This document shows, in pieces, positions 1 to 12,937 of a stretch of 64,000 nucleotides of DNA. The position numbers were made by a program, and so were the translations under genes. This DNA is from Dryas octopetala (taxonomy: Eukaryota; Streptophyta; Magnoliopsida; Rosales; Rosaceae), in NCBI GenBank assembly GCA_963921425.1, contig OY992834.1:6262001-6326000 (forward strand), given 5' to 3'. Positions within the stretch are counted from its first letter, which is position 1, and each line of letters opens with the position of its first letter. The notes below the pieces were generated by a model. The model had not been told where the DNA came from, did no database searches, and saw nothing but the letters and a program-made list of their open reading frames with translations.

Positions 1-114
1 GATCTTAAAATGTCACAGAGAACCTAATTAAATTCATGGATCAGTAAAATTTGAAAATCTTGGATGCACTGATTTGCTAATAATGCAATCTAAGCATTAA
101 AATTGAAAAAATAC

Positions 115-2486
115 CTGAATGTCCCTGCCCCAATCTACAGGATCGCTGACAACAAAAGCCGCACGAACCCTGTCAGAGTAAACATTATATCTTGGCACCG
201 ACTCCTTGGGGTGGCTACTGCAATCTAATGCCTGCTTAGTTCTCCACATCTTATATTGAGATACTGGGTCAATATTCTCGAAGTAGGATGCATACTCATC
301 TAACGAGAGAACTTTTCTGTCATCAAAGATAATTTTAGCTATTTCTTATATGTACAAAACTCTAGCAACAGAAGGTATTGAATTCAAACTCAGAAGTGCT
401 ACAATCAAGAAGAAGCAATACTATCTGGTAAAAACTTACTTGAAACCATACTCAGACATTACCAGAGCCGGTTCCCCTTTTCCAACAGCAATTACAAATT
501 CATTTTCATATCTGAATAAAACAGATAAAATGGCCACAACATAAGATGATGAAAACAGGTTGGTACATTGTTTACACTCTAAACTATACAAAGTCATCAC
601 CCTAGTACAAACACCACTTAGTAGTCTATGATTAAAGTACAAAAACATAAATTGGATTTCTTATTTAATAATGGAAAATGCATGAAACTTGTATTTTAAC
701 AAAAAGTGGAATAAGATGCCGTAAGAGTGATTCAAACTTATTTGCTACAATAAATCAGGAAAATAAATGACTGACAATTAAAGAACTCTCTGAATACTTA
801 TATCTAACATATGATGCAGTGTCTATTTACTATTTTATGGTCTGAATCATATTGGCAACCGCAGTCATCACAAAAGATGCAGCAACCTCCTGGTAAGGAC
901 TGTGCATTTCAGCAGCAAACTTCATGCTGGTATAATTGCCAAATCCAGTTCAATACAGCATTGTCCAAATTTGACACTAATTATATTTTTTTCTTTTTTC
1001 ATATGAAACCTTTTTCCAGCTGAAGTATCCAATCTATTGATAACTTGCTGTTGCCTTGTGTGCATAATGTTTTGTTGATATATTATGTTTCCTAGGATAA
1101 AGTATTGTAACTCAAAGATAGTATAAAAACAAGGAGACCCACGATCGGACTGGACTTAATACCTGGAAAGTTGGGGAAGAGTATGATAGATCAATTACAA
1201 TTCTATGTAAAAAAAAGATTCATGTGAGACTGACATATACCTCCTCAACAAATTTATAAAAGGTGTGTGACCCTGTACAACCTGCATCAGGATAACACAG
1301 AGAAGAGAGCTATGCCAAAGGTTCCATCAGTCGAATGACAGTTGCAAAAAAATTGGAGACAATACGACCTCATCTTTATGCTCCTAATATAGAATAAAAC
1401 TGTTCAGAATATTACCTGAGAAGTCAGTATGTTAACTCCCAAAAGTTCACTTAATTCAGTAGCTCTTCTTGATTCTGGGATTCCCCCTCCTATTTCAACC
1501 CAATAGTAGTTATTAGACATTTTATTCTTCCATGTTATATCTAGCTCTTCGGAACAGAGGTTACACAGGAATATTATTCTTAAAGTTCTGTCTATTCGAA
1601 AACCAACAAACATATGGACTAAGTATAAATATACTGGTAAGAGTCGTAAGACTCTCAGACACACTAGTAAGAATATCCCAAAAATTAGACTTAGGTATAA
1701 GTTATCAAACAGGCTTCCCCAATTGTTATTATTATTTTTTTTTTATACCCAGAAATCCTCCGGGCGAACCCAGATTCGAAACCAAATGAAATTCAATTGG
1801 TGTTGAAATCTCAATGGGGAGACTTTTGAATAATGATGACTTAATTAAGCTAGAATATCGTATTCCAATTCTTATTGATGCACCAGAACAAAAACACTTA
1901 GGACTTACCATTGGTCAAAAACAGAAAAGGAACCTTCAAGGTACCTGCAAAGAAGCAGTATCTAATTAGCTAGAGATACTATGAGGGAGAAGAAAGCATA
2001 TTAATCAAGACCATCATCCACAATAATACAAAATACTAAGATGTGCACTGAAAAATATTTCTTTCTACTCAAAAATTTAAAATCAATGAGGCACAATGCC
2101 AGCTGAACATAATAAATTTAGAGAGGGAACCGTTATGTTTTTAGTACCTGAAGCTCCGTACAATCTCCTTAAAGCTTGAGGAGACCCTCCAATGGGAACA
2201 CGGCCACTGAGAATTACCCCATCAATGTCCAACGCAATTCCAAACGAAGACCTGCAATGCAACCAAACCAAACATATCCTTTTAACTATTTCTATTCCTT
2301 CCCTGAAGTTTCTTGGCAACCAAACAGTGCATTAGATATATAAGTCGAATTGAATTTGATCAACACCAACCGTTCGGCCCTGGATTGAATCTGAGACTGA
2401 GAGTACGGACGCGATCGGAACAAAAATAGTGCTCTGCTTTTGGTCTGAGAAACCCTAAAGACCGTGCGGTATCTCATCGGCATCAT
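115..2486 (-). CDS. HAD-superfamily IIA hydrolase, CECR5/HDHD5-like (5' part only)
   Basis: Seven coding exons read on the minus strand: 2371-2486, 2148-2251, 1909-1944, 1416-1489, 1241-1281, 440-511, 115-316. All junctions are GT-AG and phases agree, giving 215 residues; the rest lies beyond the left edge. The first ~39 residues are basic and Ser-rich (MMPMRYRTVF start), like an organelle transit peptide. HAD motif I follows as D47-I-D49-G (nucleophile and acid/base Asp), and motif II is in LFLTNGGG with Thr84. Later stretches such as IAVGKGEPA and SLDEYASYF match plant HAD-IIA proteins of the CECR5 type (Arabidopsis At3g45740, from memory). Known for the family: phosphoester hydrolase fold, physiological substrate unclear. 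The chosen start is the first of two adjacent ATGs and lies just downstream of a (CT)n leader tract. Intron 6 (512-1240) is the longest visible. I see no defect in the visible part. Confidence 0.9.
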
Positions 2487-4045
2487 CGCGACGATCGCGT
2501 TCTCTCTCTCTCTCTCTCTCTCTGGCTTCTGGTTCAGCTTTGCTCTGTTCTTGTGGCTACAGTTTAACGGTAACTCTCTCACACCGCGCGTAGTATCAAG
2601 TAATGCAGTAGTGAACATCGTAGATGTTGCGCCACGTTGCAAAGGGGCAAATTTTAGTACCAAAGGTACAACCCTGTGATTGCATGACGCACCGTCTCAG
2701 TCCCAAGGCTTTCATAGTGACAGATATACCCCTATTAATTTTATTCAAGGCTTTTATTCAATATTCAGATTTCCTATTTCATCTACAATTTTTTATTTTC
2801 AACAGTTCCTAATAAAATATAATTAAAATCAATTATTTTATTTGCTGACACGAACTTAAAAATGATAAAACTTTAATAAACCCGTGTCAAAGGTCTAAAA
2901 TAAATTAATAAGAATATTAAAAACAGTTATCAGGACATTGTATTCTCAATTTTATTTTTCTTTTATATATATACAATAATCTTCGTGTGTGAATAGTTGA
3001 GAGAAAATAAATAAATAAAATGTGTCCCCTGATAGGGGGAGAAACAAATGCTCCAAAATACCATTCCATAAAATGAAAAATAATTTCTCAAGTCTCATGT
3101 AAGACAACTAAATGCAAGGTGCTATCGAGTAGCTGAAACAACCAAATAATAACTTATCTCTAACACTTTAAAAAAATATTATAAACAATAAATGTAAAAA
3201 AAAAAAATTTAATTCATCCAAAAGCTTTATTCTTATAAACAGTCTCTTTCATCATAGATTACATAGATAACAAATATTTATCTTTCTTACTACATCAAAA
3301 CCTAAATTCTTCATAAACTCAAAAATAACATCAAATAATTACCCACTACACCAACAAAAAACCCTAGTTGAGAAATAAATCCAACAACAAAAGTATCTTG
3401 ACCCTTCAAATGGAAAAAACAAAACCGCTAACAAGGAAAGGCTTATGAAGCACACATATATTTATGAAACATTATATCAAAATGTTGTGTTAATATGGAA
3501 TATGAGAACAAATAGGCGAAAAATAAATTTGGATAAAACTTTTTTGATAGAATAAATTTTCACGTTAACAAAACTTGTTTAACAAGTAAAACATTAACAT
3601 ACCAACTAGATAAGTCTAGGTATTTTTCTTCCCAATGTTGGAAGAGATCCAATATTCAACTTCCCTTCCTCAAAATAATAAAAAAAAAAAAAGTTAAACA
3701 TTAACATATTTGATGAATAAATTTGCCATAAATAAATTTGGTGAGTCCAGTAATCGAAAACCAGGGTCAAATTCGACATTTTGCAGCCCAACAAGCCTAA
3801 ACAGTCCCACGAGGCGAAAAAAATCCTAGTCCTACCCTTGTCACTCTAGGCTACGCTATTCGTTCATCCTTCTCAGAAGAAGCACAGAGTATACTCTGAA
3901 AACCCTAATCGCCGTCTCTGATATAAAATTAAGCAACTCTGCACCCCGAAAGTTAATAACTTTATTCATTTTTGAAACCACAGATTGAGATTGCTATTTC
4001 TTTTTTCTGTATCTTTTTCCTTTGTTTGTTGAATGCGAAGTAGCT
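2487..4045. other. Divergent intergenic region between HAD and CCCH genes
   Basis: Gene-free spacer carrying the promoters of two divergently transcribed genes. A short (CT)n tract at about 2503-2521 lies in the leader of the left gene. The middle is AT-rich without recognisable coding. The stretch from about 3840 to 4045 looks like the leader of the CCCH gene (pyrimidine-rich, AAACCCTAA-like telobox at about 3899). I saw no mobile element. Confidence 0.5.
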
Positions 4046-7000
4046 ATGCCGCCAAAGCAGTCGAAGACCGACGTGGCCAAGAAGCAGAAGGTCGTGGAGG
4101 ACAAGACCTTCGGACTCAAGAACAAAAATAAGAGCAAGAGTGTCCAGAAGTACGTCCAGAATCTCCAGAGTTCTGTCCAGCCCAAAGTCGATCCTAAAGT
4201 TCTAGCCAAGGTCAGCCTCTCTCACTTTTCCTTATTCGTATCCTTACTCATATGCCCTTTTTTTTTTCCTTCTATTGGGTTCTGTTTGTTTAGGCAGAAA
4301 ATTGGCTAAGAAAGAAAATTATAATAATTTTTAATGGGAAAATAATGTTTGGATGTAGTTTTGTGAAAATGGGTCTTATTCATTTTTTTGTTTTTCAAAA
4401 TGGGTTTTGCAGAAAAAGAAGGAGGAAGAGAAAGCCAAAGAGAAGGAGCTTAATGATTTGTTCAAGGTTGCTGTTAGTCAGCCAAAAGTGCCAGTGGGTA
4501 TGTAGTATGTACTCTAACTCTTGACATTTTTCTTATTTGTGTTTGGGTGGTAGTTGACTATGTTGTGTTTAATAGTGGATTGGTTTTGCTATGTTTGTAA
4601 TGGAATTGGGAATTTGAATAGGTGTTGATCCCAAGTCCATATTATGCGAGTTTTTCAAGGTTGGCCAATGTACTAAGGGATTCAAGTGCAAGTTTTCGCA
4701 TGATTTGAATGTCCAGAGGAAGGGTGAAAAGATTGATATTTACAGTGATAAGCGTGATGATGGTGAGAGGATTGAAATGTTTTGTTTAATGTTTTGATGC
4801 TAATATATGGCATATGTTTTGCTTATTCTGTAAGGATTATTTTCTTCAGAAACTATGGAGGATTGGGATCAAGAGACGTTGGAAAAGGTTGTGGAGTCAA
4901 AGAAGAATGAGTATAATAACCAGAATAAGCCCACCGAGATTGTATGTCTATTTTCATATCTTCAATTCTTTATGTTATATGATACTGAGACAATATTTTT
5001 TAGTGTTAAGAGATCTGCATTTGGATGCCTTGTTCTCTCTTTCTCTCTCTCTCTCTCTCCCTCCCACACCCACACCCACACCCCCACCCCCCAATTCCCC
5101 CATCTCTTCCCTTTCTCCCTCCAAATGTTTACTTCTAACACCTGATCAATTTCTGATCTGTGCATGTAATTTCCCCCTAGAAATTTTGGGATTGCATTTG
5201 GAGTTGTAGTTTTGTAGCTGCAACAAATCTGGCGATTTAGGATGGAAGATGGAAACTCTCTGATTTGTACTTCTTTTTTGAAAGTTTTGTCATAATTGTA
5301 GGGTAATGTAAAATCTCTGAATTAGCCTGCAGTATATGCTGTTATGAATCTAAGCTGGAATATAATATGCACAGGTTTGCAAATACTTCTTGGAAGCAGT
5401 GGAAAAGAAACAGTATGGTTGGTTCTGGTCTTGTCCAAATGGTGACAAAGAATGCCACTACAGACATGCTCTTCCTCCAGGCTATGTTTTGAAATCTCAG
5501 ATGAAGGCACTTCTAGACGAAGAGTCTGAAAAGATTCCCATTGAGGATGAGATCGAAAAGCAGGTTATGATCATATTCATTTTGTTAACTTTACCTTTTC
5601 CTTTTAATCTTCTATTGAGATAAAAACTTTTTGTACATGTGCAACTACATGTATTGCATTCCTAAGTATTTTTTGTTTTATTTCCTCTGTTTTGTATTTC
5701 AATTCTTATTATTGCGCATCTGCTGATTACTGCAGCGTGCAAGTGTAAAAACCTCAACTCCGATTACTACTGAGTTGTTCATGCAATGGAGGAAGAAAAA
5801 GATGGATGAGAAAGAAGCTGGCCTGGCTGCACAACGAGCAGAGAGGGCTAAGAATGACCGCATGAGGTTCTTCTCCTTCTATGTATTGCATTTGGTCAAA
5901 TATTTTCGGTTTTATTTGCTACTGAATAAATTTTTCATGTGTTTCAGTGGTCGTGAGTTGTTTCTTTTGGATGCTAGCTTGTTTGTTGATGATGCTGAAG
6001 CATATGAAAAATACAATAGAGAAGCTGAGGCTGTTGAAGTGAAGGTAATATTATATCTTCCTACTATGCATGTCATTTATTTATGATGCACTGAGAGTAG
6101 GTCACTTTTGTAGTGAATGAAGCCTTAGTTTGTTTCTGTATATTTTATTGGTATCATTTAGGTTAAATTAACTTCCTACATCTCATGACTCAGAAGGGCG
6201 AAAAGAAAAAAGACATTGTATAACTGCTGACTTATCTGAATATTATCTCTCATCTGGGAGCTTGCTGTTAAAAAAACTCATTGGCTTATCAGAAGAAAGA
6301 AAGTGTTGAAAAGCGCTTTGTTTTTCCTTCCTGGTCATTTGGGCTTCCTTGTTAACATTTTACTTCTAGTTTAGTTTGAATGTCTAGAAGTTAATTTTAG
6401 CTATGTGCACAATCTAGATGGAGAGCTTTATACACCAGTTTTAAAAAGGGGGTGGGCATTAAGTTAAATTATTTCTGTAATGTATCCTGTCTATACATTT
6501 AAGGTGCTCTTATTAATTCATTTTATGTGTATATTGTTTCTAGTAATTAAATGAAGCTTCCTTGGAACTACAAAATATACAAAGGTTTCTGTTCAGTGTT
6601 ATGCCACAGAAGTTTTTATTTTTTATATTGTACTGTTCCTTGAAACTACTATGAAACTACTATGTGCTGTGGAATGGCCACAGTTATAACAAGAATTTTG
6701 TGATAGATGGGTAGTAGTAGTACAAGGGAGGATGGGACATTCTTTTGAATTCGAAGGATAGCACTAACTTAGGACAGGATGAGACCAAACCATGCGCTTG
6801 AAGCTATGTTGTAGATGACATGATGTGATTTGCATTCCAATTCCTTACTCTTATCTGGTTATGTTTTTCTTGATGTTATGCCATCTTTCTTTTGGTTTCA
6901 TTTTTAGTAAATCATGGTGTCAAGGTTGCTGTTGGTGAGATTGTCAATTGTTGATTCCAAATACATGCATCACGCTCCTTTAATGGCTGTATACTATGTT

Positions 7001-7633
7001 TTTCTTAGCCCTTGCTGGTTCTGTTTGTTGCCTTGTTCCCTGCATCCTCAATCCTCAGCACTTCTACTTTGCTTTGACATTCCTTCTGTTGGAATTGCAT
7101 TTTTTTTTTTGGGGGTGAGCATCTGTAAAAGTGTAAAGTGTAAAATATATATTAAGCAGTAGTACAAGAACCAAAATCTTTGCATTGGTAATTCTGATCT
7201 GGTGCACAAATATTATTATAAATGTGTTGGACTACATTGCGCAAGGTATTCAGAAACATTTTAGGCAACCAGGTGCGAATTTTGTTAATTACTGATGTAC
7301 AGATATTTGAAACTAGGAGTGCTTCTTGAACTTTTAAGACTACCTAGTTTTAATGAAGTCTGATGCTTCCTGTGTACATGGACCTTTAATCATTGCCTCG
7401 GCAATTACCAGTGATTTTGTACTCAGTTTGACTGTGCTCTGTTTCAGGTCAAAGACAATTCAGCAGCAGGGGGACCAAGTGTGTCTGCTAGTTCTGTAGC
7501 TGATTCTGAAGAAGTCCCCATTGATGACGACGACGATGATGATGAGTTGGACATGGATGAGTTAAATGAACTTGAAGCAAGTTTGTCAAGAACATCCATT
7601 CAGATACGGGAGCCAGGTATAGAGACCTCTTGA
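4046..7633 (+). CDS. ZC3H15/DFRP1 (Tma46)-type zinc finger CCCH protein
   Basis: Eight coding exons: 4046-4210, 4413-4497, 4622-4762, 4850-4941, 5375-5563, 5736-5866, 5948-6044, 7448-7633. Phases join exactly to 361 residues, close to the family length. The Lys-rich N-terminus (MPPKQSKTD) is typical. The first CCCH finger is C92-x7-C100-x5-C106-x3-H110. The second, atypical finger is C163-x17-C181-x6-C188-x3-H192 inside the hallmark [10 protein letters not shown] block. The C-terminal part (ELFMQWR to an acidic Asp run) is the DFRP domain. Known for the family: it binds and stabilises the translational GTPase DRG1 and associates with ribosomes in the cytoplasm. The last intron (6045-7447, 1.4 kb) holds no recognisable gene. 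No frame breaks seen. Arabidopsis At2g20280 is the likely counterpart, named from memory. Confidence 0.95.
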
Positions 7634-8181
7634 GAGGGAGGCGGAAGAGAGGTTATTGTTGGCTACTCATGTACTGAAAGAGACTTGCGGAGATTTAATC
7701 AACTCCTGTGAGAGAAAATAATGTATTAATTATCCTAGGATGCGATTTTTAAAGCTAAATTCTTTGTGTTCCGGAATGTGATTCAGTGTTTTATGCAAGG
7801 AAAAATCCAATTTTCAATTCAGATTGCTCTTGTTCAATTAACATCTGGTGTGTCATGCATATTACATTATCCTACCTTCCCTACATTTTGCAGCATTATG
7901 TAACTGCATATGAGATGAACCTCGGTGCCCCTCGAGCATCATTTGATGGCATATTTCTACTCTCTTGATTTCCATAGCTTCAACTTTCTCTATATAGGAA
8001 GAAATAATAATGTTGATTGGAATTGCTTAACAAAATTACTGAACCATAACTTAGATTACAGAACTTTCAGAGTGCCATGCTAAAAATATTTATGGCCGAC
8101 TCATCTTCTTCAGACATCTGAATGCCCTTCTAAAGTGTAGGTGCTTCTTGGTGGGGCTGTGGGGGCTGAACTTCCACTGCA

Positions 8182-8334
8182 TCACTCTTTCTTTTTTCCC
8201 AGTCCTGGAACCACAGAGGTTGCAATGGTTGCTTTCTTGGCCAAGTACCTAAAACTTTTAGCTTTTAGTTGACCTCTTTGTGGAGGAAGCCTTGCCTCTG
8301 GCTTCTTAGGACTCCTCTTGTATTCATCTTTCAT
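8182..8334 (-). CDS. Small basic protein, array member 1 (subtype A)
   Basis: A 50-codon ORF beginning MKDEYKRSPKKPEARLPP, with the array core as PPQRGQLKAKSF and ending PGLGKKKE before TGA. Nucleotide and protein similarity to the copies at 16642-16803 and 20734-20952 spans the ORF and its promoter, which is why I call so short an ORF real. No signal peptide, membrane segment or cysteine. The product is strongly basic with a helix-prone centre. It carries changes at otherwise conserved core positions (KSF where others have KIF). I do not recognise a characterised family; function unknown. Upstream is a TATA-like box at about 8464-8469 and an inverted repeat at 8511-8525. Confidence 0.65.
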   Translation of the reverse strand: MKDEYKRSPKKPEARLPPQRGQLKAKSFRYLAKKATIATSVVPGLGKKKE

Positions 8335-8463
8335 GGATTTAGATTGTGTGGGAGCAGCTGAAACTCAACAAAAGCTTTGTTTACAGGCACAGCAAGCAGA
8401 GGTGGAAAGGGAAATTTTTTTTCTAAGAAAACTTGTGAGGGAAAAGATGAAGGGGCTATCATG

Positions 8464-8525
8464 TATATACTGAGGAACATGAGTTTCTTGTATTCATCTA
8501 GTCAGAAGGTTTCACATAGTGTGAA
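8464..8525 (-). promoter_or_regulatory. TATA-like box plus inverted repeat upstream of array member 1
   Basis: A TATATA stretch (8464-8469) is followed, 41 bases further upstream on the minus strand, by the inverted repeat TTCACATAGTGTGAA (8511-8525). The same arrangement with 41-42 base spacing recurs upstream of members 6 and 9. Seen in sequence; a role as transcription-factor site is inference. Confidence 0.5.
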
Positions 8526-8678
8526 CATGAGTTTTGACTTACAGATAAAGAAGGGAAAATATTAATGTGGGTTACTGAGGAACATGAGTTTCTTGTATTC
8601 ATATAGTCAGAAGGTTTCACATAGTGTGAACATGAGGTTTGACTCACAGATAAAGAAGGGAAAATATTAATGTGGGTT
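8469..8678. repeat. Two-copy 105-bp tandem repeat in array member 1 promoter
   Basis: Copies 8469-8573 and 8574-8678 differ at only a few bases, and each contains the inverted repeat TTCACATAGTGTGAA (8511-8525 and 8616-8630). A third, more degraded relative of the surrounding promoter occurs at about 9120-9300, with TTCATATAGTGTGAA at 9181-9195. Confidence 0.85.
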
Positions 8679-8919
8679 TGAGTGAGTGTTGAAAAGGCTC
8701 CCATCAACAGCTGTGGTTTACATGTACACAGCTGTTTTCTTATATTCAGTGTGCGATTTGGCTATCACATAAGATAATGGTTTCAAAGACAATTTGTGGA
8801 CTTGTATCATCAGCCTTTGGAGTCTCACTGGTGCTAGCAAACAACATGGGTCCAGTCAAAGACTCAAAAAGCTTTTGGTGGAATTATGGTACTTGTAAAT
8901 GGCAAACCAAATAAATTAA

Positions 8920-9030
8920 GATGGGTTAGTCCAGGTGGTAAAGATGAAAAGGAACAAAGTTTAAGATTAGGATAAGTTATGAGTTCAATCTCGTCCCAAT
9001 GGGACATCAAAAAGACGAAAAAGAATGATG
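8920..9030 (+). mobile_element. Possible tRNA-derived SINE relic
   Basis: TTAGTCCAGGTGG (about 8925-8937) resembles a Pol III A box, and GAGTTCAATCTC (about 8981-8992) resembles a B box at tRNA-like spacing, followed by an A-rich stretch. No clear target-site duplication was identified, so the call is tentative. A decayed copy of the neighbouring 9.4-9.6 kb segment overlaps its 3' side. Confidence 0.3.
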
Positions 9031-9399
9031 GTAGTTCTGGGATCGAATGCTCTCTTCATATATATTTCATAGACCTATACATGCATTAGTGCTACCTTTA
9101 TGCTCATAATTATGAAGGAATGCTTAAGAAAATTTGTGAGGGAAGAAGAGATGAAGGGGCATCATTCATTTACTGAAGGCTTCATATAGTGTGAACACGA
9201 ATGACATGAGTTTCACCTAGAGATAAAGAAGGTAAAACTCTAATGTGGAATTGAGTGAGTGTTGTAAAGGCTTCCATCATACAGCTGTTTTCTTATATTC
9301 AGACAGCTGTCTTTTATACTCGGTCTTTGATTTGGCAATGACATAAGATGATGGTTTCAAAGACTTGTACCAAAGGCCTTTGGAATCTCACTAGTGGTG

Positions 9400-9958
9400 A
9401 CAAACAATGAGCTCTTCTCTAATGAGGAATGAGGAATGAGGATTGAGAAATAGAGATCAGTTAAAAAAGTAGCAACCTTCACTTGCTTTGGTGAATGGTA
9501 GTTCCAAGTCCTTGGGCTAGCCTAAGAAATGATGATAGTTTTGGGACCAAACTACCCTCTTCATATGCTATCTCCTTATATTCATAGTCCTATACATGCA
9601 TTAATGCTGCCTTTATGTTCATGATTATGATTTATGAATAAACCTTGAATTCAACGCTGGTTTGGTGACCCTTTCTATCTCTAGAGATAAGCCAACCTTT
9701 TTCTATGCTAATTGCTAAGTGCCAAAGGAGAGTCAAATTCACTTGTTTCCTCAAAATTAATTACTCCAAAATAGACTCTTTCACGATTTCCATGTGGGAA
9801 ATTTGATCACTCCCCCACTTGCCCTATGCCTCTATGTTTCTGTCAAATATTGAATTTGATAGCTCTTTTGGTCCTTTGACAAATCTAGGATGGGAATAAA
9901 TCAGAATCTGATAGAATAATTCAGGTAAAGAAACGTGACTAAATTCCCACTTGGGTTT
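9400..9958. repeat. Segment duplicated almost identically at 15705-16259 (copy 1)
   Basis: About 559 bases that match 15705-16259. From roughly 9490 to 9945 I see only about one difference; the rest of the differences are small changes near both ends. It has no convincing ORF. A much more diverged relative lies at about 21470-22060, so this is native spacer of the array that was recently copied to the second site. Confidence 0.9.
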
Positions 9959-11702
9959 GACTTTGATATGCAGGCCATTTGGTGCACTATTTGTTTTACC
10001 AAGACCATGCTCCATACACCAGTCACAATGATGATGGTGACAACATCTATGCTTTAAATATAATTCAAATATATTTCCCTACCTCATCTTTCTGTAGCTT
10101 TTTCCCCAAGATTTTATAGATAATGCATTTGATGTGAGGTGTGAACAAGTAAACAACTACTTTCCTTTTTTATTAAATCGAAGGTTCCCATCAATGTAAT
10201 AGATAATATTTCAGATTTGATGTTCTTCCTAAAGCCTAAGTCACATGACCATCTTAGGAAATTTGTCTTTAAAGGTGTGAACAGCCCTGAACATCTCTAT
10301 TTCTTTCTTTCTCTCTCATACATATAAGTAGGTATAGTGGCTATGTCCTAGAATGAGAAATTCTCAGTCTCCTTGTTTGAAAACTTTTTACTAGAGGAAG
10401 AAAGGAAGACTATTAATTTGGTAGGTTTCTTGCTACTGGACAACTGAAAGCAAACAACATAATCTTTTGCTACTGGAGTAAAGAATACCTTTTTTTTTTT
10501 TTTTTTTTGGGAGAAAAAATAGTTAGATTAAATCAGTTGAAATTCAATAAAGAAATTTAGTAATAATTAGCTGTCTCATGTAATTCTGTGCCATATGTAT
10601 ACTAAAACACACATACAGACCCAACACATTGATTAAACTTATGAAGTTGTGGGATGGTCCTAGATTGAGTGACATAGTGATGACCACAAGCCCATGATGT
10701 CAGGCAACCATTAAAAAATTAAGGTCAAATAATGGGTTTGATGAGTTTACCTGGTAAACAATGAGTATTATATCAATGGCTGGATAAGATTCCCAATGAT
10801 CCAAAGTCCATTGGAATGACACCAATCTAAGATATGGGTTTGGCTTGTCCATGAAGGATGAATATGAATTACTTGAAAACGGTCACTTTATATACTTCTC
10901 TGCAAATTTCTTAAGATTTTTTCTTGATTTAATGGAAAAATTAATATAACTCTTTTAGGTGAAAAAGCTTAATTGTAGTCCAGTTTAAGCTTGAGCTTGG
11001 AACTATAAACCATGACAAATCAAACCAAACCAAATCAAATCATGACTCAAACTAGTTAATTGGAATTTTGGAAAGCCAAGTTTGAACCTTTTGATCAGTC
11101 AAACCAAAAAAGTATGAAATTGCAATACATTTGGCTTGACTTGATTGTAACCCCAGTTTTGAGTATACTGAACTGAAGGTCTAAATAATCATGTTAGTTT
11201 CTGGTGATAGTGTTTCTTAATTAGTGAAAAGATCACTTTCCTGTACAAGCAAAGAAGTTTAGTTAATAATTGAAGATCAAATTCTTTCTTGATTTTTTTT
11301 TTAAAATAACTACTATAAATTAGTAATTCTTTTAGATTCTTTTAATCAAATAATGGAAATTGGGATTGGGGTTGTTGTGGCATCTTGGAGGAGAATAACA
11401 AACACAGAGACTAATTCATAATTAAATAAACAGATAACCCCATATTATCCATTAACTCTTCTTGTAGCCATACATCAATTCTAGCAGAACTAGACAGAGT
11501 TAAACTTCTAGCACAACAAGCTTCAAACCCTCAAACTAGAAAGAAAGAAAGGAAAGAAAAAAAAAAAACAAAAACAAAAACTTGCCCTTTCTCTCATCAC
11601 TCTCATAGATCAAACCTTTTCTAATTGGGCAGGCCTAACCACTAATTCCCAATCTCATCAGAAGAGTAAGTCACCTGGGGTTTAGCCAAACTTTGTATCA
11701 GA

Positions 11703-11906
11703 TCACTGTCGTCCTGCTTTGGTGGTGGCCTGTGCAATTTCTTCAAATATTCTAGCTTTGATCTGACCTCTTCTTGGTGGGAGATTGTCCATGGCTCTTC
11801 CTCTTCCTGCTCCTGCTCCTGCTTCTGCTATGTTCACCACAGCCTGTGCCAAATCCCTCATTATGTTATCTGTGATCTGACCTCTTCTTGGTGGTAGATT
11901 GGCCAT
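11703..11906 (-). CDS. Small basic protein, array member 2 (subtype B, two-unit)
   Basis: A 67-aa ORF built of two similar halves. Each begins with a Met (MANLPPRRGQI and MDNLPPRRGQI), followed by a short helix-prone segment (NIMRDLAQAVV, ARIFEEIAQAT), and the halves are joined by a Gly/Ala/Arg linker (AGAGAGRGRA). The start context GCCATGG is strong. A TATATATA-type box at about 12032-12043 lies ~130 bases upstream. It is close to member 7 (18132-18326), which has the same two-unit plan, and to the relic at 14130-14274. No signal peptide, no cysteine. Family not recognised; function unknown. Confidence 0.7.
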   Translation of the reverse strand: MANLPPRRGQITDNIMRDLAQAVVNIAEAGAGAGRGRAMDNLPPRRGQIKARIFEEIAQATTKAGRQ

Positions 11907-12937
11907 GGCTTTTCCTTTTTTCTTTTCTCAGCAGATTCGTGGGAAAAAATGAATTGTTTTTGAAAGGAAGAGAGAGAAGGTGTAGCCTGCAGGCCAATGG
12001 TGAGTAGTGGAGAGTGGTCACTCTATATATAGAGGTACAAGCACCTTCTAGTAAAAAGGGTAATTCTTTTTTTCAATTAACATAAGGATACGTTACGGTT
12101 AATTTCACATTGTTGTTCAATGATTTGATGATAACTAAATAATAAATTAATTTTTAATTTAACTAATTTTTTAACAATGACAACTTTTAAATGAAGACTT
12201 AAAAAATAGATGATTAAGATTATTAAACAACACAAAATGAGCTCACAATATGTCTCTTATTTTTAGCTAAAATCAGAAATGTCTCATTAAAAGCTCTATA
12301 TAGTGTCTATATATAATATCTTAGTGGTGGGAGGAAAGCATCATTGAATATCCAATTTTGTCAAAAAGGTACTTGCAATGTTTGAATACTAAATATGGGA
12401 AAGATTCGATGCAATCGTGCACATGGATTATCTTATAACATAAAAAGAGTTTCGGTACGTTAACTTCTTGGCTAAGTCGTTTGACTACACAACAAATGGT
12501 CTAAATGGACAGGAACTGACAACACAAGAAATATAATGCATTATGCATGTGAATGATTGTTAGCCATAGATGCATTTGGATCTTAATGTCAGTGTATGAA
12601 ACAGCAATATGTGTATGCAATTTAGATGGTGTATATGACATGTAAATGACATAGGCTTATGACGCCAGACAAGGTCCAAATTCAGTCCATATACATCCAT
12701 ATCTCGCATAAAGCAAAAAAAATTATTGAATGAGATTAAATAATCAGAAAAAGAAAAGGGATTTCAAGAGGCCACAAATCCATTTGAGTGACAGCTCATA
12801 GCAACCATGAGAGTCACTCTTCTTAGCTTAGTGTTTCAACAATTTGGAAGTTGGTCAAAATCAAATTCTTTCTAGATGGTTTATCCTTGCATTTTTCTTT
12901 TCAATTAAATATTACTATATGACCCTCTAATACACAC
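11907..12937. other. Spacer between array members 2 and 3
   Basis: Holds the leader and promoter of member 2 (TATA-like at 12032-12043). The stretch at about 12095-12290 is AT-rich and imperfectly self-complementary, and is similar to the foldback elements at 41382-41744 and about 55935-56180. The rest is AT-rich with no ORF I would support. Confidence 0.4.

Larger units (their letters stand above)
8335..11702. other. Spacer between array members 1 and 2
   Basis: Contains the promoter of member 1, its duplicated modules (8.4-9.4 kb), the 9400-9958 segment that has a near-identical copy at 15705-16259, and AT-rich sequence from 10.0 to 11.7 kb. The last part (about 11180-11420) resembles 17600-17820, the matching position beside member 7, so the spacer was duplicated together with the genes. 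I found no further ORF with the array core here. Confidence 0.6.

Noticed and set aside
1640-1800. Stretch with CGGGCGAACCCAGATTCGAA that looks tRNA- or SINE-like
   Set aside because: No paired A box at correct spacing and no cloverleaf could be drawn.
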